This document shows, one piece after another, positions 7,146 to 15,279 of a stretch of DNA of 33,083 nt (position 1 is its first letter; every line of letters starts with the position of its first letter). The stretch is from Saprospiraceae bacterium. Its GTDB lineage: Bacteria; Bacteroidota; Bacteroidia; Chitinophagales; Saprospiraceae. The notes beneath the pieces are model-generated. The model was not told where the DNA came from, did not search any database, and saw nothing but the letters and a program-made list of their open reading frames with translations. Location of the stretch: contig JAEUUU010000082.1 of NCBI GenBank assembly GCA_016787345.1, positions 1 through 33,083 of the forward strand, read 5' to 3'. The position numbers and the translations under genes were made by a program.

Positions 7146-10028
7146 TTCCACAACAAATTCCTTGGCTGATTTAAAAGAATCTTTTTCCAGTTCAAGGATA
7201 TACCCCCCCTTTTGAAGGTAATATTTGCCCGTGTCAGATTGGGTCAGCTTGACCGGTTTTTGGTCGTCTTTGCGATTGTCATCCAGATGTTTTTGGTATT
7301 TTTTCAGAAATTCCTCCCGGATGTCAAGCGCGAAGGTAAAGGAGTTAAATCCTTTAACACAATCCACTGTGCCATTATTTAAGACCAGTCCTTCTTTTGT
7401 ACGGACCTCCCAGCGCACTTTTCCGGCCGAATTGCTGTAAAATTCGACGGGCAGTTGCGGGTCTTTCAATTCCTGCCAGGGTTGTTTTTTACCCCAGTTT
7501 TTAGAGTATTTCTTTTTGGGCAAATCAAACAACTGAAGGCCGGAGGCCAGCACCTCGGCATTCCATTGCTGAATAGCGGCCAGATCAACGCGATACATGG
7601 ACCGGCCGTGCGTGCCGGCAATGAGGTCGCTGGCCTGGCTGTGTATGGCGAGGTCGTGCACGGGCACTGCCGGAAAGTCTTTGGACAAGGCGTGAAAATG
7701 CAGCCCCCGGTCGAATGAGACATAAAGGCCGTGATCGGTCCCGACGTACAGAATATCGGGGTTGACGGGATCTTCCCGCACGACGTTGACCGGCTCAGCG
7801 GGCAGGTCGTTGCCCAGGCGCGACCAGTGCTGGCCGTAGTCTTCAGAAACATAGAGGTAGGCGGAAAAATCGTCCCAGCGGTAACCGTTCAGGCTGGCGT
7901 ATACGCGGCTTTTCTGATGACTGGAAGCGATCACGCGCGACACCCAAAGTTGCTGAGGCAGAGAGTCGGAGATGCGCGTCCAGGTTTCGCCGCCGTCGCG
8001 GCTGAGGTGGATCAGGCCGTCGTCGGAGCCGGTATACAGGAGGCCGAATTTGAGAGGGCTTTCACAAATGCTCGACAAGGTGCCGTAGGGTACGTTGCCG
8101 GGTTTTCCGCCCTGCGTAAGGTCGGCGCTGATGGCTTCCCAGTTGTTGCCCTTGTCGAATGAGCGGTACAACTTGTGCGCGCCGAGATAAAGAACATCCT
8201 GGTTGTGGCGGCTGAGCCAGATCGGGGTTTGCCAGTTGAAGCGAAGCGGGCGTTCTCCGAGATCGTGTTTGGGTGTAATGTATTTCCGGCCGCCGGAGGA
8301 ACGATTGATACGGAAATAATTGCCGAATTGATAGCCTGTGTACACCGTGTTGTTGTCGCGGGTATCGATGGCGATCTGCATACCGTCGCCGCCGACCAGT
8401 TCTTCATACGGATAACGGCCGGTCTGGTGCCAGGCGGTGGACGCTTCATAGTCGGATGGACCTACCCAGACGCCATTGTCCTGCGCGCCGCCGTAGACGT
8501 TGTAGCTCTCCGCTTCATCGACCGCAACTGCATAGAACTGCCCCACGGGCGGGTTGTTGCATTTGATCCAGGAAGCGCCGTCATCCCAGCTGATGTTCAG
8601 GCCGCCGTCGTTGCCGTTGACGAGGTGGCCGGGCCGGACCGGATCGAGCCAGAGGGCGTGGTGATCGACGTGTACGTTGTCGCCGTTGATGTTTTTCCAG
8701 GTTTGGCCGCCATCGTCGCTTTTAATGATCAGAAAGCCGAGCAAGTACACCTTGTCGGGGTTGTCGGGTTGGCAGCGGATATTGGAAAAGTAGTAGCCGT
8801 AGGTAAAATTGATGCCGTCGAGCGGATCGGCGTGCGTTTTTTTCCAACTAAGGCCGCCATCGTCGCTGCGGTACACTTCGGCGCCGGTGTAGTTGGTTTC
8901 AAACAGGTTGTTGTTGGCGTCTTCGAGGTATTCGACCAGGGTGACAGGGGCTATTTTGTCTTTTTCCACCAGGTCTTTGACCTTTTTGGCCGTGTATTTT
9001 TCCGGAAATCCGTTGTCTTTCAAAAAGGCGCCCAGTTTGGTATCGGAGAGTTTCAAAAAATCGGCCTTGCCGATGGCGCGCAGGTCGTCTTTTGTCAAAA
9101 CGTCTTCTTTCTTTTCCTCCTTTTTGGGCTTGGGCTGCTGGTTGTCGAGGCTGGCGTACAACACTGTTTTTCCGCCGCTGCTGCCGGCGCACAAACCGAT
9201 CCGGCCGACATTAGGCCCGGTCGGGAAGCCGCTTGCCGGCGTATCGAGGCGTTGCCAGTTTGTTCCGCCGTCGGTGCTTTTCCAGATGCCGGAGCCTGCG
9301 CCAGCGCCGCTGAAATTCCAGGCCCGGCGCTCGCGCTGCCAGCTGGCGGCATACAGGGTGTTGGCGTCGTTGGGGTCGATGCAGAGATCTATCGCGCCGC
9401 TGTTCTCGTCGACAAATAAAGTGCGCGACCAGGTTTTTCCGCCATCGGTCGTCTTGTACACGCCGCGTTCGGGGTTGGGCGAGTACAAGTGTCCCAAAAC
9501 AGCGACCCACAAAACGTCGGGTTGTTCGGGATGCAACACGATCCGGCCGATGTGGTGGCTTTCGGGCAGGCCGCGCCATTCCCAGGTTTTGCCGCCGTCG
9601 GCGCTGCGGTACATGCCGGTGCCGGCATACGAGGAGCGACTGGAGTTGTTTTCCCCGGTACCCACCCAAATGACCTTGTTGGCCCAGTCGACAGCGATAT
9701 CGCCAATGGTCATGGCTGCTTCCCGGTCAAATACAGGTTTGAACGTGGTGCCGTTGTTGGTGCTGTGCCAAAGTCCGCCGGAAGCATAAGCCACGTACAT
9801 TTCCGAGGGGTCGGCCGGATTGACGTCCAGATCGGTCACGCGGCAGGAAAAAACCGAGGGCCCGATGTTGACAGCGGGGAGCTGACCGATCAGAGAGTTG
9901 TCGATCAACGACTTGCGTTGTTCGAATCCTTTTAGTCGAATGTCGGATGGCGTGGGGGAGGGTTGTTGGGAAAAAGCGGCATGGGCTACCAGGCAGAGTG
10001 CCAGCACCATGTAAAACGATCGGGACAT
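7143..10028 (-). CDS. Secreted sortilin/Vps10-like beta-propeller protein with Asp-box (BNR) repeats
   Basis: 961 residues with a signal peptide (MSRSFYMVLALCLVAHAAFS, likely cut near residue 20), so exported. The body carries about ten Asp-box repeats of the form S-x-D-G-G-x-T-W, for example SADGGKTWEW (142-151), TTDGGKTWSR (193-202), STDGGTNWQR (251-260), SDDGGLSWKK (388-397) and SDDGGQTWKN (437-446), then more toward residue 780. This is the arrangement of the ten-bladed sortilin/Vps10 propeller and related 'glycosyl hydrolase, BNR repeat' annotations. No glycosidase active site can be named, so an enzymatic role is not supported. Residues about 297-380 are a Lys/Glu-rich, probably helical insert between blades. 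The C-terminal ~120 residues resemble an Ig-like domain; no T9SS signal is obvious. Likely a binding or scaffolding protein. Confidence 0.85.
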   Translation of the reverse strand: MSRSFYMVLALCLVAHAAFSQQPSPTPSDIRLKGFEQRKSLIDNSLIGQLPAVNIGPSVFSCRVTDLDVNPADPSEMYVAYASGGLWHSTNNGTTFKPVFDREAAMTIGDIAVDWANKVIWVGTGENNSSRSSYAGTGMYRSADGGKTWEWRGLPESHHIGRIVLHPEQPDVLWVAVLGHLYSPNPERGVYKTTDGGKTWSRTLFVDENSGAIDLCIDPNDANTLYAASWQRERRAWNFSGAGAGSGIWKSTDGGTNWQRLDTPASGFPTGPNVGRIGLCAGSSGGKTVLYASLDNQQPKPKKEEKKEDVLTKDDLRAIGKADFLKLSDTKLGAFLKDNGFPEKYTAKKVKDLVEKDKIAPVTLVEYLEDANNNLFETNYTGAEVYRSDDGGLSWKKTHADPLDGINFTYGYYFSNIRCQPDNPDKVYLLGFLIIKSDDGGQTWKNINGDNVHVDHHALWLDPVRPGHLVNGNDGGLNISWDDGASWIKCNNPPVGQFYAVAVDEAESYNVYGGAQDNGVWVGPSDYEASTAWHQTGRYPYEELVGGDGMQIAIDTRDNNTVYTGYQFGNYFRINRSSGGRKYITPKHDLGERPLRFNWQTPIWLSRHNQDVLYLGAHKLYRSFDKGNNWEAISADLTQGGKPGNVPYGTLSSICESPLKFGLLYTGSDDGLIHLSRDGGETWTRISDSLPQQLWVSRVIASSHQKSRVYASLNGYRWDDFSAYLYVSEDYGQHWSRLGNDLPAEPVNVVREDPVNPDILYVGTDHGLYVSFDRGLHFHALSKDFPAVPVHDLAIHSQASDLIAGTHGRSMYRVDLAAIQQWNAEVLASGLQLFDLPKKKYSKNWGKKQPWQELKDPQLPVEFYSNSAGKVRWEVRTKEGLVLNNGTVDCVKGFNSFTFALDIREEFLKKYQKHLDDNRKDDQKPVKLTQSDTGKYYLQKGGYILELEKDSFKSAKEFVVE

Positions 10029-10097
10029 AAGCAGGCTTTATTCAAAAAATTCGCGGCAAGATAGGATTTGCCCGAAAAGTTTGAACGCCCGCTCGAC

Positions 10098-10613
10098 CTA
10101 AACGACCTGTTTGCGCATGAGCCAGTCCATTTGCGGGTCGTCGCCCACCCAAAAGATCTCTTCGCCAAATATTTCGTAACCGCAACGCTCGTAAAAACGG
10201 ATCGCGGCGGGTACCTTTTTCCAGGTGCTCAGCCACACCCATTCGTCGTTGCGCGCCCTGGCCTGCTCCTCGGCATGCCGCAGTATCTGCTCGCCGATTC
10301 GCTGGCCCTGAAAAATGGCGTCGACGTACAGGCGTTCCACCTGAATGCCCCTGGGTGCGTCCATGCCGGCCGGGGCGATATCCAGATTCAGTTTGAAATA
10401 GGCGGCCAGCCGGTTGTCGGAAAAAACGAACCAGAACTGTGCTTGCGGATCATCAAATTGAGTTTTGAAATTCGCCGGTGTGAATACGGTGGAGCAGTAC
10501 AGTTCGAAAGCCCTGGGGTCGTTCAAATGTTGAAAGGCGACGCGGAAAGTTCGTTCTGCAAATTCGAGCAGAAGCGCAAGTTCCGATGAATCAACCCGGC
10601 GAATGTCAAGCAT
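10098..10613 (-). CDS. GNAT-family N-acetyltransferase
   Basis: 171 residues. The acetyl-CoA-binding motif A is VERLYVDAIFQGQRIGEQIL, with the Q-x-x-G-x-G/A-type loop FQGQRIG, followed by a helix and then YERCGYEIFGEE (motif B region). It resembles the PaiA/spermidine-acetyltransferase-like branch of GNAT in layout (N-terminal FRVAFQHLNDP segment, W-x-x-x-x-x-A-x-x-F-Y-x-x-x-G-Y near the end), but the acceptor cannot be deduced. Agmatine/putrescine genes lie 2.3 kb upstream, which would fit a polyamine acceptor, though this is only a hint. It lies 23 bp downstream of a small membrane protein gene on the same strand, possibly one transcript. Confidence 0.85.
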   Translation of the reverse strand: MLDIRRVDSSELALLLEFAERTFRVAFQHLNDPRAFELYCSTVFTPANFKTQFDDPQAQFWFVFSDNRLAAYFKLNLDIAPAGMDAPRGIQVERLYVDAIFQGQRIGEQILRHAEEQARARNDEWVWLSTWKKVPAAIRFYERCGYEIFGEEIFWVGDDPQMDWLMRKQVV

Positions 10614-10636
10614 GTTTTATAAATAGTATTGATGGA

Positions 10637-11020
10637 TCAGGCATGCCCTGTCCGTTGGAAAAATTGTTGCATAAAGCCCCCAAGCGCGCTGTTTCGGGTC
10701 CAGAAAACGATAAAAACAAGGTTAGCGATGGCCAATGCAATGTTCAGGCCGAACAGTATCTGCGATTCAGGATGATTAAACGGCCGGAAATTGTCCGTAA
10801 GGATACGCACAAGCGAAGCCGCATACGTAATGGAGAATACCAGGGCAAGTCCCCAGACGAGGTATCCCAGTTTTGTTGACGGACGCAGAATTTGCCAGGC
10901 AAATAATGCGGCGCTCAGTATAAACAGCCCTGCTTTGAGCGGGTCGTTGTGGCTGAACCCGGCCAGCCAGGCAGCGAAGAATCCGAAATAAACCAGCGGT
11001 ACAAGAACAGTGTTTTTCAT
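10637..11020 (-). CDS. Small integral membrane protein, function unknown
   Basis: 127 residues, with about four hydrophobic segments: residues 5-21, 29-44, 52-71 and 87-106, separated by short polar loops. It ends in a basic/aromatic tail (QQFFQRTGHA). No catalytic motif or named family recognised. The ATG at 11020 (MKNTVLVPLVYF) starts directly before the first membrane segment. The 23-bp gap to the GNAT gene downstream suggests co-transcription. Codon use matches the neighbours, and the regular spacing of membrane helices supports a real gene. Confidence 0.7.
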   Translation of the reverse strand: MKNTVLVPLVYFGFFAAWLAGFSHNDPLKAGLFILSAALFAWQILRPSTKLGYLVWGLALVFSITYAASLVRILTDNFRPFNHPESQILFGLNIALAIANLVFIVFWTRNSALGGFMQQFFQRTGHA

Positions 11021-11108
11021 GGAGATTCAGTTAAAAATGAGCGTATGATAGGCTCAAACGGTAACCGCTCCAACTTTGCTGCCTGGATACTTGCAATCCC
11101 CTCAGCCG

Positions 11109-12752
11109 TTAAGTTTGAATGACGCCGACATTGAATTTCTCCACCGGGGCATTGTTGGCCGCTTCGATACCCATCGAAATCCAGCGGCGCGTATCGCGCG
11201 GGTCGATGATTGCATCTACCCAGAGACGTGCCGCGGCATACCAGGGCGTCGTTTGGGCGTCGTAACGCGCCTTGATTTTTTCAAACAGCGCTTTTTCGCC
11301 GGCCGGATCGGGCGCGTCGCCCTTGTCTTTCAAAGATTGTACTTGTATCTGGGTCAATACTTTGGCGGCCTGTTCGCCGCCCATGACGGCGATTTTGGCG
11401 CTGGGCCAGGCGACAATCAGGCGGGGATCGTACGCTTTGCCGCACATGGCGTAATTGCCGGCGCCGTAGGAGTTGCCCACGATGACCGTGAATTTGGGTA
11501 CGGTCGAATTGGACACGGCATTGACCATTTTTGCCCCGTCTTTGATAATGCCGCCGTGCTCGGAACGGGTGCCGACCATAAAGCCGGTCACGTCGTGCAG
11601 GAACACCAGCGGAATTTTTTTCTGGTTGCAATTGAGAATAAAGCGGGTGGCTTTGTCGGCCGAATCGCTGTAAATCACCCCGCCAAACTGGATTTCACCT
11701 TTGGCGTTTTTTACAACCTGGCGGTTGTTGGCCACGATGCCTACGGCCCAGCCGTCGATGCGGGCATAGGCGCAAATGATGGTTTTGCCGTAATGCTCCT
11801 TGTAAAAAGTCAGTTGACCATCGTCGACCAGTCGGCGCAGGAGTTCGGCTGTGTCGTATGGTTTGGCGCCGTTTTCGGGGTAAATGGCGAATATATCGTC
11901 GGGAGAACCGGCCGCCGGCCTGGGCGCCACCCGGTCGAAACCGGCCGTTTCGAAGCGGCCGAACTTGTCAACGAGGTCTTTGATCGTATTCAGGCAGGTT
12001 TTGTCGTCGGGCATTTTGTAGTCGGTCACTCCGGAAATTTCGGAATGGGTGCTTGCCCCGCCGAGCGTTTCCTTGTCGGCGTCTTCGCCGATGGCGGCTT
12101 TCACCAGATAGGGGCCGGCCAGAAAAACCGAACCGGTTTTGTCGACGATCAGGGCTTCGTCCGACATGATCGGCAAATACGCGCCCCCGGCTACGCAGGC
12201 GCCCATAATGGCCGCTATTTGCGGGATGCCCGCGGAGGAGAGCTTGGCGTTGTTGCGAAAAATGCGCCCGAAATGCTCCTTGTCGGGGAAAATTTCATCC
12301 TGCATGGGCAGGTACACTCCTGCGGAGTCGACGAGGTAAATAATCGGCAGGCGGTTTTCCAGGGCGATTTCCTGGGCGCGCAGGTTTTTTTTGCCGGTAA
12401 TCGGAAACCAGGCGCCGGCTTTGACGGTCGCATCGTTGGCCACGACGATCGCCTGGCGGCCCCGGATGTAACCGATCATCACTACAACACCACCAGCAGG
12501 GCAACCGCCGTGTTCTTCATACATCTCATAACCTGCAAAAGCGCCGACTTCGATCCTGGGCGTGCCCGGGTCGAGCAGAAAGTCGATGCGTTCGCGGGCC
12601 GACATTTTTCCCTCGGCGTGCAGCTTGTCAAGCCGTTTCGGGCCGCCACCGGCGTATATTTTATCGAGCCGCCGATGGAGGCCCGATACGGCGAGTTTGT
12701 TGAAATCGATGTTTTTTTCCTGTTCGAGCGTTGGTTGGGAATTGGTAGACAT
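11109..12752 (-). CDS. Acyl-CoA carboxylase, carboxyltransferase (beta) subunit, methylcrotonyl-CoA carboxylase type
   Basis: 547 residues. Transfers the carboxyl group from biotin to an acyl-CoA in the cytosol. Two crotonase-fold halves are visible: the N-terminal half has GKMSARERIDFLLDPG (48-63), VDSAGVYLPMQ (141-151) and the oxyanion segment GACVAGGAYLP (184-194); the C-terminal half has GFMVGTRSEHGGI, GNSYGAGNYAMCGKAYDPR and AVMGGEQAAKVL, ending with IDPRDTRRWI. The wording of these motifs (LPMQDEIFPDKEHFGRIF; GAGNYAMCG) is that of methylcrotonyl-CoA carboxylase beta (leucine degradation) rather than propionyl-CoA carboxylase. The biotin carboxylase/BCCP partner is not adjacent, so the complex must be completed from elsewhere. 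Substrate assignment is from memory of family motifs. Confidence 0.9.
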   Translation of the reverse strand: MSTNSQPTLEQEKNIDFNKLAVSGLHRRLDKIYAGGGPKRLDKLHAEGKMSARERIDFLLDPGTPRIEVGAFAGYEMYEEHGGCPAGGVVVMIGYIRGRQAIVVANDATVKAGAWFPITGKKNLRAQEIALENRLPIIYLVDSAGVYLPMQDEIFPDKEHFGRIFRNNAKLSSAGIPQIAAIMGACVAGGAYLPIMSDEALIVDKTGSVFLAGPYLVKAAIGEDADKETLGGASTHSEISGVTDYKMPDDKTCLNTIKDLVDKFGRFETAGFDRVAPRPAAGSPDDIFAIYPENGAKPYDTAELLRRLVDDGQLTFYKEHYGKTIICAYARIDGWAVGIVANNRQVVKNAKGEIQFGGVIYSDSADKATRFILNCNQKKIPLVFLHDVTGFMVGTRSEHGGIIKDGAKMVNAVSNSTVPKFTVIVGNSYGAGNYAMCGKAYDPRLIVAWPSAKIAVMGGEQAAKVLTQIQVQSLKDKGDAPDPAGEKALFEKIKARYDAQTTPWYAAARLWVDAIIDPRDTRRWISMGIEAANNAPVEKFNVGVIQT

Positions 12753-12882
12753 GGTTGGGCTTTAATCTTGAATCGCGGGCAAAAATCAGGTTTCCGGGTG
12801 AAAGGCCTGGGCTGTAAAGACCGGATGCGTGTCAAATGTTCATGCAGATCGGATATTAATACCTGAGTGAGTAGGGTTGGTC

Positions 12883-12902
12883 AGGGTTTATGAGGGTTTA
12901 TG
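12883..12902. repeat. Perfect 10-bp tandem duplication
   Basis: AGGGTTTATG occurs twice back to back, in the 195-bp gap between the carboxyltransferase start (12752) and the end of the amidase gene (12948). Function unknown; it may be a chance duplication in the leader of the carboxyltransferase gene. No exact TAnnTTTG element was found in this gap. Confidence 0.6.
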
Positions 12903-12947
12903 GGGTTGATTTAGATGACACTGCCGGCAATTTTCAGCCGTAGGTAT

Positions 12948-13835
12948 TCAATCGCGGTAGCGCCGGGTAAGGTCGCCGTAGTAGTCGATCCGCCGGTCGC
13001 GCAAAAACGGCCAGATGCGGCGCACGTCTTCGCTGCGTTTCAGGTCGATTTCCACCACGGTGTTCAGTTCCTGGTCGGGTGGGGCCAGGTACAAAACTTC
13101 GCCCTGGGGGCCCGCGACAAAGCTTTGCCCCCAGAACTGAATACCGCCGGTGACACCCGACCAGTCGGGCTCGTGGCCGGTGCGGTTGACGGTCACGACG
13201 GGCAGGCCGTTGGCCACCGCGTGGCCGCGCTGTACGGTAAACCAGGCGCCGTGCTGGCGTTCTTTCTCGGCCTGAGGGTCGGTGCTTTCCCATCCGATGG
13301 CGGTGGGGTAGATCAGCAATTCGGCGCCGGCCAGGGCCATCAGCCGGGCCGCCTCGGGGTACCATTGATCCCAGCAAACCAGCACACCGAGTTTGCCCAC
13401 GGAAGTCTGAATGGGTTCAAAACCGAGGTCGCCGGGGGTGAAATAGAATTTCTCGTAGTAAGCCGGATCATCGGGGATGTGCATTTTACGATACTTGCCG
13501 GCCATGCTGCCGTCTTTGTCAAACACAACCGCCGTGTTGTGGTAAATGCCCGGCGCGCGTTTTTCAAACAATGAGGTGACCAGTACGATGCCGTACCGCC
13601 GGGCGGCTGCGGCGAAAACCTCCGTTTCCGGTCCGGGAATCGGTTCGGCCAGGTCGAACATGTTGGTATCCTCCGCCTGGCAGAAATAGATTCCGCAATG
13701 AAGTTCCTGTAAAACAACCAGTTGAGCGCCCTGAGCCGCGCAGTCGGCAATGCCTTTCAGGGACTTGTCAATGTTCGACGACTTGTCGGGCGTATTGGCC
13801 TGTTGTACCAGGCCGACTTTGAGCAAATTAGTCAT
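12948..13835 (-). CDS. aguB: N-carbamoylputrescine amidase
   Basis: 295 residues, nitrilase superfamily. Hydrolyses N-carbamoylputrescine to putrescine, CO2 and ammonia. The Glu-Lys-Cys triad is visible: Glu44 in LQELHC, Lys117 in KYRKMHIPDD and Cys154 in VLVCWDQWYPEAAR. The FYFTPGD and YPTAIGWE segments are typical of plant and bacterial AguB/CPA proteins. The start is placed at the ATG at 13835 (MTNLLKVGLVQQ), where family members begin, leaving 10 bp after the agmatine deiminase stop; the frame is open to an ATG at 13880, which would add a Pro-rich, non-homologous 15-residue tail overlapping the upstream gene. Pairing with agmatine deiminase strengthens the call. Confidence 0.93.
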   Translation of the reverse strand: MTNLLKVGLVQQANTPDKSSNIDKSLKGIADCAAQGAQLVVLQELHCGIYFCQAEDTNMFDLAEPIPGPETEVFAAAARRYGIVLVTSLFEKRAPGIYHNTAVVFDKDGSMAGKYRKMHIPDDPAYYEKFYFTPGDLGFEPIQTSVGKLGVLVCWDQWYPEAARLMALAGAELLIYPTAIGWESTDPQAEKERQHGAWFTVQRGHAVANGLPVVTVNRTGHEPDWSGVTGGIQFWGQSFVAGPQGEVLYLAPPDQELNTVVEIDLKRSEDVRRIWPFLRDRRIDYYGDLTRRYRD

Positions 13836-13845
13836 ATTGTTTGAA

Positions 13846-14901
13846 TCAGGATGGCTGGGTGGAGGAGGGTTGAACAACACCGGCCGGATATTGCATGGTC
13901 ACGCAGTGCAGGGAGCCGTGTTGGGCGATCAGGGGGCGGCAGTCGATTCCGATGATTTCGCGGTCGGGAAACAAGGTTTTAAAGATTTCCAAAGCGGAGC
14001 CGTCTTGCGGAACCCGGTAGGTAGGCACGAGCACAGCGCCATTGATAATCAGGAAATTGGCATAGGTGGCCGGCAGGCGGTGTCCGTCGGGCGCGAGGAT
14101 GGTTTCGGGCCAGGGTAGCGGAACCAGCCGGTAGGGTTGCCCGTCAGGGGTGCGGAATTGTTGAAGTTCGGCTTCCATGCGGTTGAGCGCGTCGAAATGT
14201 TCGTCGGAGGGGTCGTCGCATCTGACGTAGGCGATGGTATCGGGCGAGCAAAAGCGCGCCAGGGTGTCGATATGCGAGTCGGTGTCGTCGCCGGCGAGGT
14301 AGCCGTGGTGCAGCCAAAGGACGCGTTGGAGGCCAAACAGTTCTTTGAGGCGTTCTTCAATGTCTTCTTTGGAAAGGTGGGGATTTCTGTTGGGCGAGAG
14401 CAGGCATTCGGCGGTAGTAAGCAGTGTGCCCTGACCGTCGCTTTCGATTCCGCCGCCTTCGAGCACCAGGCCACCGTGGCGAACAGGCGCATTAAAAACG
14501 CCGTGGCGCTGCATGGCGCCGGTGATGAGGTTGTCTTTATCGGCAGGAAACTTTAACCCCCAGCCGTTGAAGACGAAATCGAGTACAACCGGGCGGCCGT
14601 CTTCTTCGATGGTAATACCGCCGTGGTCGCGCGCCCAGGTATCGTTGGAAGGAATGCCGAGCAGGCGGTAGCGGTGCACACGGTCATCGCCCGGAATCGA
14701 ATCGCGCGTTTCCATCGGATCGGGGCAAATGATCAGGACATCCTGAAAACGGCTGACGGCGTCGGCGATTTGCAGGAAACAGGGCATGACCTCCGAAAGC
14801 GAATCGGCCCAGTCGGAGTGTTCGTGAGGGAAAGTCAGTTGGACGGCGCTTTGGGGTTCCCATTCGGCAGGCAAGCGTCGCCGTGCAGGTATGTCGGACA
14901 T
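13846..14901 (-). CDS. aguA: Agmatine deiminase
   Basis: 351 residues, guanidino-group modifying superfamily (PPAD type). Converts agmatine to N-carbamoylputrescine and ammonia, feeding the amidase encoded just downstream. Motifs: AEWEPQSAVQLTFPH (12-26), NDTWARDHGG (86-95, with the catalytic Asp), EGGGIESDG (148-156), GDDTDSHIDTLARF (204-217, catalytic His210) and the C-terminal LHCVTMQYP with nucleophile Cys333. The start is set at 14901 (MSDIPARRRLPAEW), matching family length. The more distal ATG at 14979 would add 26 residues and lies upstream of a perfect -7 element at 14919-14926, so it could not be on that transcript. aguA and aguB form an operon. Confidence 0.94.
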   Translation of the reverse strand: MSDIPARRRLPAEWEPQSAVQLTFPHEHSDWADSLSEVMPCFLQIADAVSRFQDVLIICPDPMETRDSIPGDDRVHRYRLLGIPSNDTWARDHGGITIEEDGRPVVLDFVFNGWGLKFPADKDNLITGAMQRHGVFNAPVRHGGLVLEGGGIESDGQGTLLTTAECLLSPNRNPHLSKEDIEERLKELFGLQRVLWLHHGYLAGDDTDSHIDTLARFCSPDTIAYVRCDDPSDEHFDALNRMEAELQQFRTPDGQPYRLVPLPWPETILAPDGHRLPATYANFLIINGAVLVPTYRVPQDGSALEIFKTLFPDREIIGIDCRPLIAQHGSLHCVTMQYPAGVVQPSSTQPS

Positions 14902-14918
14902 GGAAAACAAAATTTGCG

Positions 14919-14926
14919 CAAAGGTA
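14919..14926 (-). promoter_or_regulatory. -7 promoter element of the aguA-aguB operon
   Basis: The minus strand reads TACCTTTG, an exact consensus -7 element, 18 bp upstream of the aguA ATG at 14901. It lies between the two candidate aguA starts and supports the downstream one. A -33 TTG is not evident. Confidence 0.55.
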
Positions 14927-15064
14927 AGGTAAAGCGAAGAGAAGGGGCGGTATCGAGCCCGTTGACGCTCTGTCGCCATTGTTTGATTTTATCTCTTTTG
15001 TAAAAACAAAACATCATTAATTTTATCATCGGATTAGCCAGTGAAAACTTGGTCAAAAAAGGTA

Positions 15065-15096
15065 TTGTGCAAATCTAAATTGAATTGCTACCTTAG
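15065..15096 (+). promoter_or_regulatory. Candidate promoter of susC-susD
   Basis: TTG (15065-15067), 21 bp, then TACCTTAG (15089-15096), one mismatch from TAnnTTTG with normal spacing. It would give a 5' leader of about 175 nt before susC, long enough for post-transcriptional control, though no such control is visible. Confidence 0.5.
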
Positions 15097-15279
15097 CCCC
15101 GCCTTAGTGTAAAGAGCACACATAAAAGTTATCTGTTCCCCCGGATGCCTTTTAATCCGTTTCACCTATTTTCAAGATAGTCAATCATTTAAGTAGTTCG
15201 AAAATCAGGTGCAACAAAACAGAAGAAGGATTTTACTTCGTGTGAATCATATTCTTTCACTAAACTCAATCACTTTTGT

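Larger units (their letters stand above)
14902..15279. other. Divergent intergenic region between aguA and susC
   Basis: About 380 bp between oppositely oriented genes, AT-richer than its surroundings. It contains the aguA promoter at its left end and a candidate susC promoter near 15065-15096. The remaining 180 bp before susC forms a long leader without an open frame or obvious structured RNA. Confidence 0.7.

Noticed and set aside
8175-9419. 414-codon plus-strand open frame within the sortilin-like gene
   Set aside because: Antisense shadow; Val/Ala/Asp-rich without motifs, while the minus frame carries Asp boxes through the same bases.
11076-12866. 596-codon plus-strand open frame over the carboxyltransferase gene
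   Set aside because: Antisense shadow; the minus-strand frame has all carboxyltransferase motifs, this one has none.
15097-15279. Riboswitch or structured leader before susC
   Set aside because: No convincing stem or known riboswitch core by eye; only an AT-rich leader.
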